Assembly: GCA_028289405.1 (NCBI GenBank)
Contig: JANQPP010000052.1
Coordinates: 1-37,882 of the forward strand
DNA length: 37,882 bases
Origin: Pirellulales bacterium
GTDB taxonomy: Bacteria; Planctomycetota; Planctomycetia; Pirellulales; JANQPP01
Reading direction: 5' to 3'
In this document: positions 27,948-36,959 of the stretch, piece by piece
Layout: every line of letters begins with the position of its first letter
Position numbering within the stretch: position 1 is the stretch's first letter
The notes under the pieces: generated by a model
Database searches by the model: none
The model's input: the letters and a program-made list of their open reading frames with translations, nothing else
Told to the model about the DNA's origin: nothing
Translations under genes and position numbers: made by a program

Positions 27948-28922
27948 TTATTGTGGAGGTGTCGCGGCGAGGAGTTTGAGCGCGTCCAAATGGGCCAAGA
28001 CGGAATCGGCGGAAACTTCGCTCCAGTGATCCAATTTATGCCGCAAGATGGCCAGCTTGCAGTTTTCAAAAGATTCCTGAAGATCCGCTGGTAAATCCGG
28101 CAAGTCCGCGAAGGGCCGCGCGGTGGGGATTGCCGCTTCCCCGGGAAAATCCGCGTCCGCTACATGGTTGGCTGAATTCTCCTCGGAAGCCCTATCCGTT
28201 TCGCTACCCTCTGAGCCGTCCGATTCGGTATCGAAAGGAGCTTCTCCGGTGACCCGAGCCGGTTGGACCGTATCGAAGGGGGCTGTTTCTTCGATGGCCT
28301 CTTCGTTCACGATGTCCGCGTCTTGTGGCTGGTCTTCGGCGGAGGCGCCGTGGGCTTGCCAGCGTTGCTCACGAGTCTGCGAGACGGACCAACCGTTTTG
28401 CACCGCGCCTTCCAGCCACATTTCGGCGTCGTCCCAATCCAAGGCGGCCAAAAAATGACTCCAAAATAGCCCTTCATAAGTCGTGAATGTCGCGCCGAAG
28501 CGGTCGAAAACTCGACGCAGACGGCCCACATGCTGAGGAGAAACATTGCCTACCCGAGAGGCCCAAGCTTCGTCCGCGTATTCACTTGGCGGAGCGCCCG
28601 CCTCCATCAACGAAGTGCGCCATTCCTGTACGATGCGGCCTTTCTCCCAATTGGTCGTGCTGACCAAACGGTTCCAACGTCCGATAAATACGTCGGAACC
28701 TTGAGCCACACCATTCTCTGCCGGTGTCGGTGGAGTTTGTCCGCCATCCTGCATCAATACCATCACGACGCAACCTTCCTCTTGGGCATTCCAAAAGACA
28801 TGGGACACCATCCACGGTGCCCGTTGCATCGCATCGTAGCAGGCGGCGCGGCGCGGCGTCGAACAAGTTTGACCAAGTGCTGGAGCGAGAGTCTCACCGC
28901 ATGCCGCAAACGCTTGAAGCAA
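27948..28922 (-). CDS. Protein of unknown function
   Basis: About 324 residues; I do not recognise a family. The N-terminal two-thirds looks like a globular domain with many Trp residues (MVSHVFWNAQEEGCVVMVLMQDGG, FWSHFLAALDWDDAEMWLEGAVQNGWSV). Next comes an acidic, low-complexity stretch (about 205-265, rich in Glu, Asp and Ser). A short helical C-terminal segment ends the protein (ESFENCKLAILRHKLDHWSEVSADSVLAHLDALK). No signal peptide or transmembrane segment is visible. The start is uncertain: the frame opens with a TTG at 28922, and an ATG at 28829 would drop 31 residues that still look coding. It lies convergent with the STN-like gene. Confidence 0.65.
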   Translation of the reverse strand: MLQAFAACGETLAPALGQTCSTPRRAACYDAMQRAPWMVSHVFWNAQEEGCVVMVLMQDGGQTPPTPAENGVAQGSDVFIGRWNRLVSTTNWEKGRIVQEWRTSLMEAGAPPSEYADEAWASRVGNVSPQHVGRLRRVFDRFGATFTTYEGLFWSHFLAALDWDDAEMWLEGAVQNGWSVSQTREQRWQAHGASAEDQPQDADIVNEEAIEETAPFDTVQPARVTGEAPFDTESDGSEGSETDRASEENSANHVADADFPGEAAIPTARPFADLPDLPADLQESFENCKLAILRHKLDHWSEVSADSVLAHLDALKLLAATPPQ

Positions 28923-29017
28923 GTGAGGCTACGCGCACGAAGAACCGCCGCGGGCCGCGTCGAGCGTTGGGGAAAACATGTAAGCGAATCCGTTTTCCCG
29001 GGAAGAAAGTAGGGGCG

Positions 29018-29233
29018 TCAACTCGTGGGAGCGACATCATCCCCTTGAAAACCACATTGGTTGTGGGTGCCATCGCAGAAGGGGCGTTTGGCCGATTCGC
29101 CACAACGGCACAGCGCAATCGCTGGTTTGTTGGTATCGATGGGAAATGGATTACCGTCCTTGTCGACCAAACGAAATGGTCCTTCCACGAGGAGTGGCCC
29201 ATTTTGCCGCACGCGAATCGTCACTTCCGACAT
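29018..29233 (-). CDS. CDGSH iron-sulfur domain protein
   Basis: A 71-residue protein made almost entirely of one CDGSH-type module. The signature is CRCGESAKRPFCDGTH, matching C-x-C-x2-S-x3-P-x-C-D-G-T-H with three Cys and one His as 2Fe-2S ligands. Upstream is a short beta segment (VTIRVRQNGPLLVEGPFRLVDKDGN) as in bacterial mitoNEET-like proteins. The role is likely electron transfer or cluster handling in the cytoplasm. The ATG at 29233 follows AAGGAAG with a 7-base spacer, and the reading frame upstream of it is not protein-like. It lies between PolX and the unknown gene on the same strand. Confidence 0.93.
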   Translation of the reverse strand: MSEVTIRVRQNGPLLVEGPFRLVDKDGNPFPIDTNKPAIALCRCGESAKRPFCDGTHNQCGFQGDDVAPTS

Positions 29234-29376
29234 TGATGACTTCCTTTTCCCACGATCCCCAAGAAGTAAAACCTGCAACGAACACGATTCTACGAAATGC
29301 CTGGAAAGGTGAATAGTCCGCCAAATTTGGAATTCGTCCGCGCCATTTCTAAACAACAAATCCCGGTACGAGGCAT

Positions 29377-31092
29377 TTACTTGCCGAACAGCTTTTTTAG
29401 GGAATGCCACGTTTGGGTATTGGCCACATCCGCCTTCGTGAGGCCGGCCCGCCGGGCCTGAAGAATGCCGTACCGCATCGAATCGAGGCCGGCCGTCCTG
29501 TGGGCATCGGTGGAGATCACGATCGGCACGCCCTTGGTTTTGGCTGCGGCGCAGGCCCGGTCATCCAAATCGAGCCGCATGGGATTGGCGTTCAATTCCA
29601 ACAACTTGCCGTGCCGCGCGGCCGATTCAATCAAGAAATCCACATCGACATCGTACGGCTTACGGCGCCCGATCAAGCGGCCCGTTGGATGCGCGATCGC
29701 CCGCACATGCGGGTTTTCAAAAGCGTCTTGCAGACGGCGATGAATTTGATCACGAGGCTGATTTTGGCCGTAGTGAACGCTCGCCACGATCCAATCCGCT
29801 TCGGAGAGCACGTCGTCAGGCAGGTCGAGCCCTCCTTCTTCCAGGATATCGACCTCCACGCCCTTGAGGACTAGCACGCGGTTTTGCCGGGCGTTGAGGG
29901 CATTGATCTCTTCCCATTGCCGCCGCAGACGTTCGCCGTCCATGCCCCGCGCCATGGAGACCCGCTGTGAATGGTCGGTAATGGCGATGTATTTCAGCCC
30001 GCGTTCGCCAGCAGCCTCCACCATCTCCTCCAGCGAATTCTTGCCGTCAGTTTCGGTGGTGTGCATGTGCAGGTCACCACGAATGTCCTCAAGCGTGACA
30101 AGCTCGGGCAGGTCTTCCGACTCGGCCCAGTCAAACTCCTGCCGGGCTTCACGCAGCTCAGGCGGAAACCACGGTAGGCCGATGGTCCGATAGACGTCTT
30201 CCTCCGTTTCTCCAGATACATATTTGTCCCCCCGATACACGCCGTATTCATTGATCTTCAGGCCATGATCCTTCGCGCGGCCCCGCACGACGACGTTGTG
30301 TTCTTTCGATCCCGTGAAATACTGCAACGCCGCCCCGAAACTTTCTGCCGGCACAATCCGCAAATCGACCTGTAGCGCCGATTTGAGCCGGACGGACATC
30401 TTCGTCTCGCCTCGCCCGATGACATCGCTTACATCTTCGTAGGCAGCCAGGTAGTCCATTACTTGGTCGGCATTCGTGGCCACGGCCAAAATATCCAGGT
30501 CGCCAACCGTCTCTTTCCCTCGGCGGTAACTTCCCGCGAATTCCAGCCGTTCCAAAGGTGGGCCCTCCGCGAGGTATTCGCGCAGCGCGGCCACGATCCG
30601 GTCCGCCTCGGCCCAGTAGATCCGCTCGTTGGCCCGCTCGGCTAGCCCGATCCCTTCGAGAATGGAGGTTTCCGTTTTGGCTCCAAAACCCTTGAGATCT
30701 CGCACGCGATGTTCCTCGCAGGCGGCGCGCAATTCGTCGAGGGTTTCAATTTTTAACTCGTGATAGAGCGTGGCCGCTTTCTTCGGACCCAGTCCCGGGA
30801 CGCGCATCCACTCCAAGACCGAAGCCGGGACCTGGGCACGCAGCTCTTCCAATTGCGGTATTTGTCCCTCTTCCAAAAGCGTGACAATCTTTTGCGCGAG
30901 ATCCTTGCCGATTCCTGGTAGCTCGGTCAGGTCCGTCTCTTCATCTTCGGCCAGTGCCGCCAGCGGAGTCGTGAGATCTTCGACCGTTCTCGCGGCCGCG
31001 CGGTAGGCCCGCACGCGGAAGGCGTTCGCTCCCTGGAATTCCAACAGGTCGGCCATTTCCGAGAAGTTGGCGGCGATTTCGGCATTTTTCAT
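29377..31092 (-). CDS. polX: DNA polymerase/3'-5' exonuclease PolX
   Basis: The protein is about 571 residues, typical of bacterial PolX. The N-terminal helix-hairpin-helix part includes LPGIGKDLAQKIV and VPGLGPKKAATLYHEL. The nucleotidyltransferase core has GSYRRGKETVGDLDIL (about 186-201) supplying two catalytic Asp, and LQVDLRIV supplying a third. A PHP domain from about 340 shows the metal ligands in DLHMHTTETDG, AITDHSQ, GVEVDILEEG, SVHYG, AHPTGRLIGRR and STDAH. It acts in gap filling and base-excision repair. The ATG at 31092 has an AGGA site. It starts 28 bases after the TGS-GTPase stop, so the two are probably cotranscribed. Confidence 0.95.
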   Translation of the reverse strand: MKNAEIAANFSEMADLLEFQGANAFRVRAYRAAARTVEDLTTPLAALAEDEETDLTELPGIGKDLAQKIVTLLEEGQIPQLEELRAQVPASVLEWMRVPGLGPKKAATLYHELKIETLDELRAACEEHRVRDLKGFGAKTETSILEGIGLAERANERIYWAEADRIVAALREYLAEGPPLERLEFAGSYRRGKETVGDLDILAVATNADQVMDYLAAYEDVSDVIGRGETKMSVRLKSALQVDLRIVPAESFGAALQYFTGSKEHNVVVRGRAKDHGLKINEYGVYRGDKYVSGETEEDVYRTIGLPWFPPELREARQEFDWAESEDLPELVTLEDIRGDLHMHTTETDGKNSLEEMVEAAGERGLKYIAITDHSQRVSMARGMDGERLRRQWEEINALNARQNRVLVLKGVEVDILEEGGLDLPDDVLSEADWIVASVHYGQNQPRDQIHRRLQDAFENPHVRAIAHPTGRLIGRRKPYDVDVDFLIESAARHGKLLELNANPMRLDLDDRACAAAKTKGVPIVISTDAHRTAGLDSMRYGILQARRAGLTKADVANTQTWHSLKKLFGK

Positions 31093-31120
31093 GCGGTGTC
31101 TGTCCTCATATCCCGCTCGT

Positions 31121-32116
31121 TCAAGATGCATGAACCTCCACGACGTTTTGGTCTTCCAGGACATGGTCTCCTTTCACCGACGTTCCGTCGTGAACGCCGG
31201 CGCCCCAAATGCGGGCGGACTTGAACGTGGCTACCAAATCTTTGTGGATTAGCTCCGCCAGATCGATGACCGTGCCACCTCGGCGGAGTGTAAACGGCTT
31301 TTCGTAGTCCGCTTCCTTGGCCGTGGGGAGTTTCGTGTAGACGCGAATTACATCGAGCGCGCGATAGATGGCGTCTCGCAGTTCCGGCAGGCCATCGCCT
31401 CCCTGAGCGGAAATCAAAAACTCAGGAAACGGAATATCTAGCAGTTCCCGCGCGAGCTCCAACCGGTCCCGAGCATCTGGGACATCGATTTTGTTCCATG
31501 CCCAAAGCGTTTGCGTGTACGTGACGCCAATATCTTCGTCGTCGAGGTGCGTTTCTCGTCCCAAACGGGACTTCGTGGCCTGCACCCGCTCCAAAGTTTC
31601 GCCCGCCTGTTCAATACCCTCATCCGTGCCGAGGTCCGCGACCACCACGGTCGCATCCGCGCTGCGAATCAGTCCGTGCATGTACGGCTCGAAGAAGTCA
31701 TTGGTGATCGGAGGCGAATCCACCAATTGCACATACACGTCTTCCCAGGGCATCATGCCCGGCTGTGGCGTGCGGGTCGTGAAAGGATAGGGGGCGACTT
31801 CCGGTTCCGCGCGGGTCAGGGCAGCCAGCAATTGGCTTTTGCCCGAGTTAGGCGGGCCTAGCAGAATGGCCGTGCCAGCGCCTTGCCGTTGGATTTGCAC
31901 TCCGGGACGTTTCTTCCCGCCGGACTTGCCGCCTTGTATTTGCTCCCTGCAGCGGCTGATCTTTTTCTTTAGTTCCGAATAGAGTTTCTCTGTCCCTTTA
32001 TGCTTGGGCAGCTCGCGCAGCATGTCTTGCAGCGCTTGCAGCTCGTCCTCTGGACTCGTCGCTCGGCGATACGCTTCTTCGGCTTTCAGATACTGCTGCG
32101 TGAGATTGGCGGGCAT
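31121..32116 (-). CDS. TGS-domain GTPase (DRG/Obg-like)
   Basis: The protein is about 331 residues. A helical N-terminus precedes the G domain with G1 GPPNSGKSQ (about 86-94), a switch II region reading LVDSPPI instead of the usual DxPG, G4 NKID and a G5-like ISAQ. The C-terminal TGS-like domain (about 255-331) includes VIRVYTKLPTAKEADYEKPFTL, IDLAELIHKDLV and ARIWGAGVHDGTSVKGDHVLEDQNVVEVH. DRG/Obg-related TGS GTPases usually act on ribosomes or in translation stress; this role is inferred. The ATG at 32116 is preferred (AAAGAG 6 bases before) over the upstream GTG at 32134. It forms a likely operon with polX. Confidence 0.9.
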   Translation of the reverse strand: MPANLTQQYLKAEEAYRRATSPEDELQALQDMLRELPKHKGTEKLYSELKKKISRCREQIQGGKSGGKKRPGVQIQRQGAGTAILLGPPNSGKSQLLAALTRAEPEVAPYPFTTRTPQPGMMPWEDVYVQLVDSPPITNDFFEPYMHGLIRSADATVVVADLGTDEGIEQAGETLERVQATKSRLGRETHLDDEDIGVTYTQTLWAWNKIDVPDARDRLELARELLDIPFPEFLISAQGGDGLPELRDAIYRALDVIRVYTKLPTAKEADYEKPFTLRRGGTVIDLAELIHKDLVATFKSARIWGAGVHDGTSVKGDHVLEDQNVVEVHAS

Positions 32117-32399
32117 TAGTACTCTTTCTTTCACGTTTCAGGTTGCGGTGAAGTTTACCGGTAGCTGAAATTCACCGCCAGCATGCCGGTCGCGCGCGAA
32201 TCTCTTGCCAATATGGAACCGGCTCGAGGAAGATCCGGAGATGATCGCACCCGAACTGCCAAAAAACACTCAAAGCATCGCGAACGAATCAACCTGGTGC
32301 GTTCCCGATCGAATCGTAATCACGAGAACGAGTATCTCGGCACGGAAGCGGGAATCAGATTCATCCCGCGAGTGGTGACGAACCAAGGCTGAGCAGATT

Positions 32400-32747
32400 T
32401 CAGCTAGAAGTCCAGCACTCCGTACAAGGTCGGATTTTGCTCGTGCCCCCCTGCTTCTGGGGCGAAGTTTCCGGACGAAGCGTGGGTTCCGTAGGAACCG
32501 AGCCTTCGGTAGGAAACGTAGCCCGCAGCATCCCGGAATGCTCACGAACGTCGATGTGGGGACTGATGGCCAGGTCTTCGAGCCAGCGCTGCGCGGCTCG
32601 GGATGTGCGGCCCAAATGATGCCCCATCTGCCGGGTCGTGAAAAAGGTTTCGCCGCCGACATTTCGACGGGCGTGGAGCCACCAGAACGCCAGTTTAGCG
32701 GTGGCGCTCAGCTTCTCATCGGCGAGGACTTCGGCCAGCGGATCCAT
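32400..32747 (-). CDS. Small helix-turn-helix-like protein, mobile-element cargo
   Basis: A 115-residue protein I do not recognise by name. Residues about 15-65 look like a winged helix-turn-helix (LSATAKLAFWWLHARR...TTRQMGHHLGRTSRAAQRWLEDLA), as found in replication or plasmid proteins. The C-terminus carries an isolated C-x2-C (PCTECWTSS). Its start lies 3 bases before the stop of the upstream 78-residue gene, so the pair is coupled and follows the integrase remnant in the same direction. This suggests it belonged to the integrated element. Confidence 0.6.
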   Translation of the reverse strand: MDPLAEVLADEKLSATAKLAFWWLHARRNVGGETFFTTRQMGHHLGRTSRAAQRWLEDLAISPHIDVREHSGMLRATFPTEGSVPTEPTLRPETSPQKQGGTSKIRPCTECWTSS

Positions 32748-32749
32748 GC

Positions 32750-32986
32750 TTAGGCGGCGTGATCTCCCGTGGGAATCACGGGGATCAGGTTGACGCGACG
32801 GCCGTCGAGATCAGAGTAGCGTTCGATCTTGTAGGCTTGGTCAACTTGAATGGCTAAATAGCACGGTTCCTGCAGGCCGTCGCGAAAATGATGCATCACT
32901 CCGCTGGCCACGATTTCGCCGGTCACATCGCGGATGATGAAGCGTTCGCCGTCCCGAAAGGCCCAATCAGTTTGCAGCATCGTCAT
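32750..32986 (-). CDS. Small protein of unknown function beside integrase
   Basis: A 78-residue, beta-rich protein (DWAFRDGERFIIRDVTGEIVASGVMHHF, YKIERYSDLDGRRVNLIPV) with no recognised family, signal peptide or catalytic motif. AGGAG lies 7 bases before the ATG. It starts 14 bases after the integrase remnant's stop and is directly followed by the 115-residue gene, so the three are probably an operon of one integrated element. Confidence 0.62.
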   Translation of the reverse strand: MTMLQTDWAFRDGERFIIRDVTGEIVASGVMHHFRDGLQEPCYLAIQVDQAYKIERYSDLDGRRVNLIPVIPTGDHAA

Positions 32987-32999
32987 ACGTCGTCTCCTG

Positions 33000-33672
33000 T
33001 CAAAAACTCCAGGCGTCGATTTGTGGCAGCCGCTCGGCTGCCTCTTTCAGTTCTTCCCAAGGATGGACGTAATGTCCACCCGTGACGTCGTACTGCGCAT
33101 GGTCCAGCATATGCCGCACCGCCCAGGAACTCGCCACTTTGGCGAGCTCCGTGGCGCAGAGCCGCTTCAGATCGTGGGGCCGCAAGGCCCCACGTGCCCG
33201 CCACGTTTCGTAGAAACGGCGGCGGCCGGGCAGCTTGAGGACCCCTTGCGTGTTGGTCCGCAGCTTCAAAAACCACCGCAACGAGAAGGAATTGCAGGGC
33301 TTCGCCCGGTCGCCGCCACACTTGTCGATTTTGGCGGGAATGCGCAAGGTCTTGGCCGCCAGATCGACGTATTTCCACTCCAGTCGAGAAAGCACGCCGT
33401 ACCTCAGGCCCAAGTTGTAGGCCAAGGCCGAGTAGCCCAGCATCCATTCCGGGCTACCCGTCAGCGCGGCATTCGCGTCACCCAGCGAAATTTGCTTCGG
33501 CAGCTTTCTCTGCACGCGTAGTTTTCGCGTCCAGGGCACCCGCTCGATCAGCCCCAGCGCGTCCCGGCACCGCGGCCCCGGCTGCCCACACCGATCCAAA
33601 ATCGCCTGCAGATGACTCAAATGCTTGTTGACGGTCGCCGGCGAACCGACGCGCTGGAAGAGCCAACTTTTG
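33000..33672 (-). pseudogene. Tyrosine recombinase, N-terminus cut by IS982
   Basis: The open frame runs from the IS982 edge at 33672 to the stop at 33000, about 223 codons, and would lack roughly the first part of the core-binding domain. The remaining core starts SPATVNKHLSHLQAILD. The catalytic half shows the Arg of box I (LGLRYGVLSRLEW), then RPHDLKRLCATEL, a weakened box II where the usual R is K, and HMLDHAQYDVTGGHYVHP with the putative catalytic Tyr. It is the tyrosine-recombinase type. The internal frame is intact; a shorter TTG start at 33620 is possible but would lack the DNA-binding half. It was probably functional before the IS982 insertion and associated loss of its 5' end. Confidence 0.75.
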
Positions 33673-34662
33673 ACCTGAGTTCGGTTTAAGCGGGTAGCTG
33701 GGCGAGTTAGGCCTGCTCGGCGGAGGTCATGCGGATGCTAGGTTTTTGGGGCTGATGGGTATAGTTGACCAAACCGGCCAGCAAATGCACCACGAAGTTG
33801 ATCGGGCTGCGATGCCGGGTGTGTTCGATCTGGGCGATGTTCTTGAGTTGGTCGTTTACCGTTTCGATCAGCGACCGCTTTCGCAGTAGAATCTTATCCG
33901 CCAGCGGTATCAGTTTGTTTTGCATGTTGCGTCGGATGGGCGTAATCAACCGCACGCCTTGCCGCCACAACTGCGTGAACCGATATATCCTTTGTCGCCA
34001 AAAAGCTTGCCCTTCAGCCGCTTGGCCAAAGCCGGCAAAGGCTCACGGTCGTCGACGTTGCCCGGCGTGAGCATGACCGAGGGTAACTCACCACGTTCAC
34101 TGTTGACCAGGTGAAGCTTGAAACCGAAGAACCAACCCATGGTGGTCTTCCCGATCTTGGCCATGCCGGCGAAGACGTGGTTGCGCTAAATCCGTTTGGG
34201 GTGGCAGACGGCCAGCGACGTGGAATCGACAAAAGCCATGCCGGTCACCGGGCCAAATCGCGAGTGCAAGTAAACGGTCAAATGCGGCAGCACGCGTGGC
34301 ATCAATTCCACGAAACGGGAGTACCCCACCAGGCGGGGAAATTCCGGCCTATACCGTTCGCTTAACATCCGGTAATAATGCTTGAAGGTGCGAATTTGGC
34401 TCGGCTGAAACGCGATCAGGATCGTCATGATTTCACTGGCCGCCAACTGCGTCGAGCGGCGTCGCTTTCGCCCGCCGTTTTCCAATTGTCGGCCCTGCCA
34501 AAGAGGCTCGAACTCGCGGCAGAAGTCGTCCACGTCACAAAACAACATCTCCCAATCCATGGTATTCTCCCCGGTTTGACTTCCCGGTCAAAACACAACG
34601 CCGGGAAGAATACCCTACTTTCACACATGGCCTCAATCGAAGTTCTTAAACCGAACTCAGGT
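33673..34662 (-). mobile_element. IS982-family element, degenerate, 990 bp
   Basis: Both ends carry a perfect 18-bp inverted repeat starting ACCTGAGTTCGGTTTAAG, at 33673-33690 and 34645-34662. No clear flanking direct repeat is seen. The transposase inside is broken. The element lies between the C-terminus of one recombinase remnant and the cut N-terminus of another. Confidence 0.87.
33707..34560 (-). pseudogene. IS982 transposase with amber codon and frameshift
   Basis: The ATG at 34560 (GGGGAG upstream) opens a DDE transposase with the IS982 signatures FCDVDDFC, ASEIMTILIAFQPSQIRTFKHYY, GMAFVDSTSLAVCHPKRI and, beyond an in-frame TAG at 34186-34188, [30 protein letters not shown] and GDKGYIGSR. 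At about 33965-33990 the frame is lost, apparently by a small deletion, and resumes as [17 protein letters not shown]...[29 protein letters not shown] to the stop at 33707. Both lesions make it inactive. Confidence 0.88.
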
Positions 34663-34664
34663 TT

Positions 34665-35275
34665 TTAACCGCTCTCCTTGCCATTCGAGCACACGCATTG
34701 GGCCTGTTCCCGCAAAAACGACAGTTCCTAGGCCAGATGCTGATACGTCTTGGCCACTTAGCTGGCGTCGCGATGCCCCATCAGGTGCCCCAACACCAGC
34801 GAATCAACCCCGTTCGTGAGCCCTTCGGTGGCGTACGAATGGCAGGCGATGCAGCGGAAACCAACCTTTTGGCTAATGCGGTTCAGGCGGCACTTGATGG
34901 CGTCCTTGGTCCAAGGATCACCGCGTGTGTTGCGAAACAGTGGACCCGAGGGGTGCTGCTCCATGAGCCGCTGAACGATCGCCAAGGCGGTCGCGTCGAG
35001 ATGGATCACACGGGCGGTGACGCCCCCTTTGGCCAGGGACGCCGGCAACACGCAGATGGCTTCCGTGAGTTGGACGTGCTTTACCTCCAGCAGGCGCGCC
35101 TCCTGAGGCCGGCAGCCGGTGGACCACAAAAAATCGAGCAGGTCCCGGAACTGAGGATCGGGCACATGCGTCAGAATTCGCTGCCATTGTTCCGCCGTAT
35201 AGTAGATCTCCCGCCGACGGCGGGGCGGCTTGTTGATCTTGGGGAGCGGGGAACGCTCGATATGCCCCTCCTCAC
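34665..35275 (-). pseudogene. Second tyrosine recombinase remnant, two nonsense codons
   Basis: Coding sequence runs from the ISKra4 edge at 35275 to a TAA at 34665-34667. Visible are the linker SPLPKINKPPRRRREIYYTAEQW, box I region FLWSTGCRPQEARLLEVKHV, GPLFRNTRGDPWTKDA, box II CHSYATEGLTNG, where the usual second Arg is Tyr/Thr-like, and LGHLMGHRDAS. In-frame TAA (34758-34760) and TAG (34728-34730) then interrupt VAKTYQHLA, which carries the catalytic Tyr. The missing N-terminus and these stops make it dead. It is a different family from the neighbouring recombinase. Confidence 0.8.
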
Positions 35276-36956
35276 AGGGGTGCAGCCTGGACTTTGCGGG
35301 GCGGGGCGGTCGCGAGTAAGTTGTGTGGTCGATTTTACGAGCGGGAGGGGGAGTTGGCGTGAAGCTAGGCGAAGGGAGGAGCCAAGGATGGCAACGAGTC
35401 AGGAGATTAGGAAGCGGATCGAGGCATTTGCGGCCGAGTTGTGCGAGGAATTGGGCGAGGTGGATGATCGCGACGCGCTGAGTTGGCTCGACGCGATCGA
35501 GACGCAAGCGGTCGAGATTGGCGATACGTTGCCGGCCGAGTTGATGAAGCGGCGATCGGCGACGCAGCCCGTGGAAGGCGAAGCGACCTGTCCCGACTGT
35601 GGCCAGCCAAGCCGCTACCGAGGCCTGCGTGAACGGGAACTGATCGGCCGCCGTGGGCTGGTGGCGATCCGCGAACCGGAGTATTTTTGCCCGGGTTGCC
35701 GCAAGGCTTTTTTTCCCGGCGACCCCAACGATCGGCGTGGAGATCGACTGCCCCTTCACGCCGGCGATGCTGCGGAAGGTCGCCCATGCCGGCAGCCAGT
35801 CGGCGTCGTTCGTGCAAGCGGCGAAAGACCTGCAAGCCTTGGCCGAGACGCAGGTCTCGCGAGAACGGATCCAACGCTGGACGAAGCGCGTGGGCCAAGA
35901 ACGGGTCGCGGAAGTCCAACGGCAGGCCGAGTCGTATCAAGCGCTGCCGCTTCCCGAGCGGCGCCGGAGTCCGACCGATTAGGCTCCGCGAGTCGCCTGC
36001 GTGATGCTGGACGGCGGACGGATTCAGATTCGCGACCGTCATGAACAGAGGCGCGACGCCAAAGGGTATTGGAGAGAAACGCTGGTCGGCTGCTGCCTGC
36101 GAATGACCGGCGAGGAGCACGCGGAGGATCCGTGTCCCACGATTCCCCAGACGTTCGTCGATCCCCGGCGGATGCGTGATTTGAGCCGGGAAATCAAGGG
36201 GTTTTCCACGACCGAGGAGCCGGCGGAGGATAGCCCGGACACGTCGCCCGAGGAGCGCGAGGGTTGTCCCCGGTCGCTCGTCCGAAGCGTGGTCGCCACG
36301 CGCCAAGGGCCGTGCGAGTTGGGGCGGCGGCTGGTCGCCGAAGCGCATCGGCGGGGCTTTCACGCCGCGCGACGCAAGGCGTTCGTGGCGGATGGTTCGG
36401 CCACCAACTGGGGCGTGCACCGCAAACACTTCTCGCACTACACGCCGATTCTCGATTTCACGCACGCCATTTGTGATGTGTACGCGGCGGCGAGGGCGGG
36501 GCGAAGCGGAACCGCCGGATGGCACGACTATCGCCACTGGGCTCAGTGGCTGTGGGCAGGGGATACGGAAAAACTGATCGCCGCCGTCGCCATGCGGGCG
36601 GAACAACTGGGGCCGCCCCCCGACGGCGATCCCACCTCGCCCGCCGCGATCGTGGCGAGAACCGTGGTGTACCTGCGGAATCAAAAGTCGCGGATGGACT
36701 ACCCCCGGTATCGAAAACTTGGCCTGCCGATCACCAGCAGCCACATCGAATCGACGATCAAGCAGATCAACCGCCGCCTCAAAGGCACGGAAAAGTTTTG
36801 GGACCAGGGAGCCGAACCTCTCCTGCAACTCGCCGCCGACCATCTCGGAGAAACGAACGACTACCAAAAATTCTGGTCCCGCCGCCGCCAACGCCTCCGA
36901 CCTTGCCGAACGTATTCATCCGCCGCCTAAAAAAACAAACCCCAGGCTGCACCCCT
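35276..36956 (+). mobile_element. ISKra4-family-like element, degenerate, 1681 bp
   Basis: Ends at 35276 and 36956 carry inverted repeats AGGGGTGCAGCCTGG, extending to 21 bp with 2 mismatches. No matching 8-9-base target duplication flanks them: one side borders the recombinase remnant, the other a different mobile element. It therefore inserted into, or was later rearranged with, older mobile DNA. Confidence 0.82.
35388..36930 (+). pseudogene. ISKra4-like transposase, frameshift and amber codon
   Basis: The ATG at 35388 (GGGAGGA upstream) opens MATSQEIRKRIEAFAAELC..., with a zinc-ribbon-like ATCPDCGQPSRYRG and YFCPGCRKAFFP. A run of seven T at 35708-35714 then puts the rest out of frame; six T would restore CRKAFFPATPTIGVEID. 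In the restored frame, TAG at 35980-35982 interrupts before CVMLDGGRIQIRDR, the catalytic domain with FVADGSATNWGVHRKHF and GLPITSSHIESTIKQINRRLKG. DDE residues are probably the Asp of LDGG, the Asp of ADG and the Glu of HIES. The part after the amber could still be translated from the ATG at 36004. Confidence 0.85.
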
Positions 36957-36959
36957 TTC

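Noticed and set aside
27414..28094. Plus-strand 226-codon frame across the end of the STN-like gene
   Set aside because: It is out of frame with the STN-like gene, overlaps the convergent gene and shows no protein-like features.
35701..35720. Programmed -1 frameshift in the ISKra4-like transposase
   Set aside because: The change needed is removal of one base (+1 direction), not -1, and the downstream frame has a further TAG.
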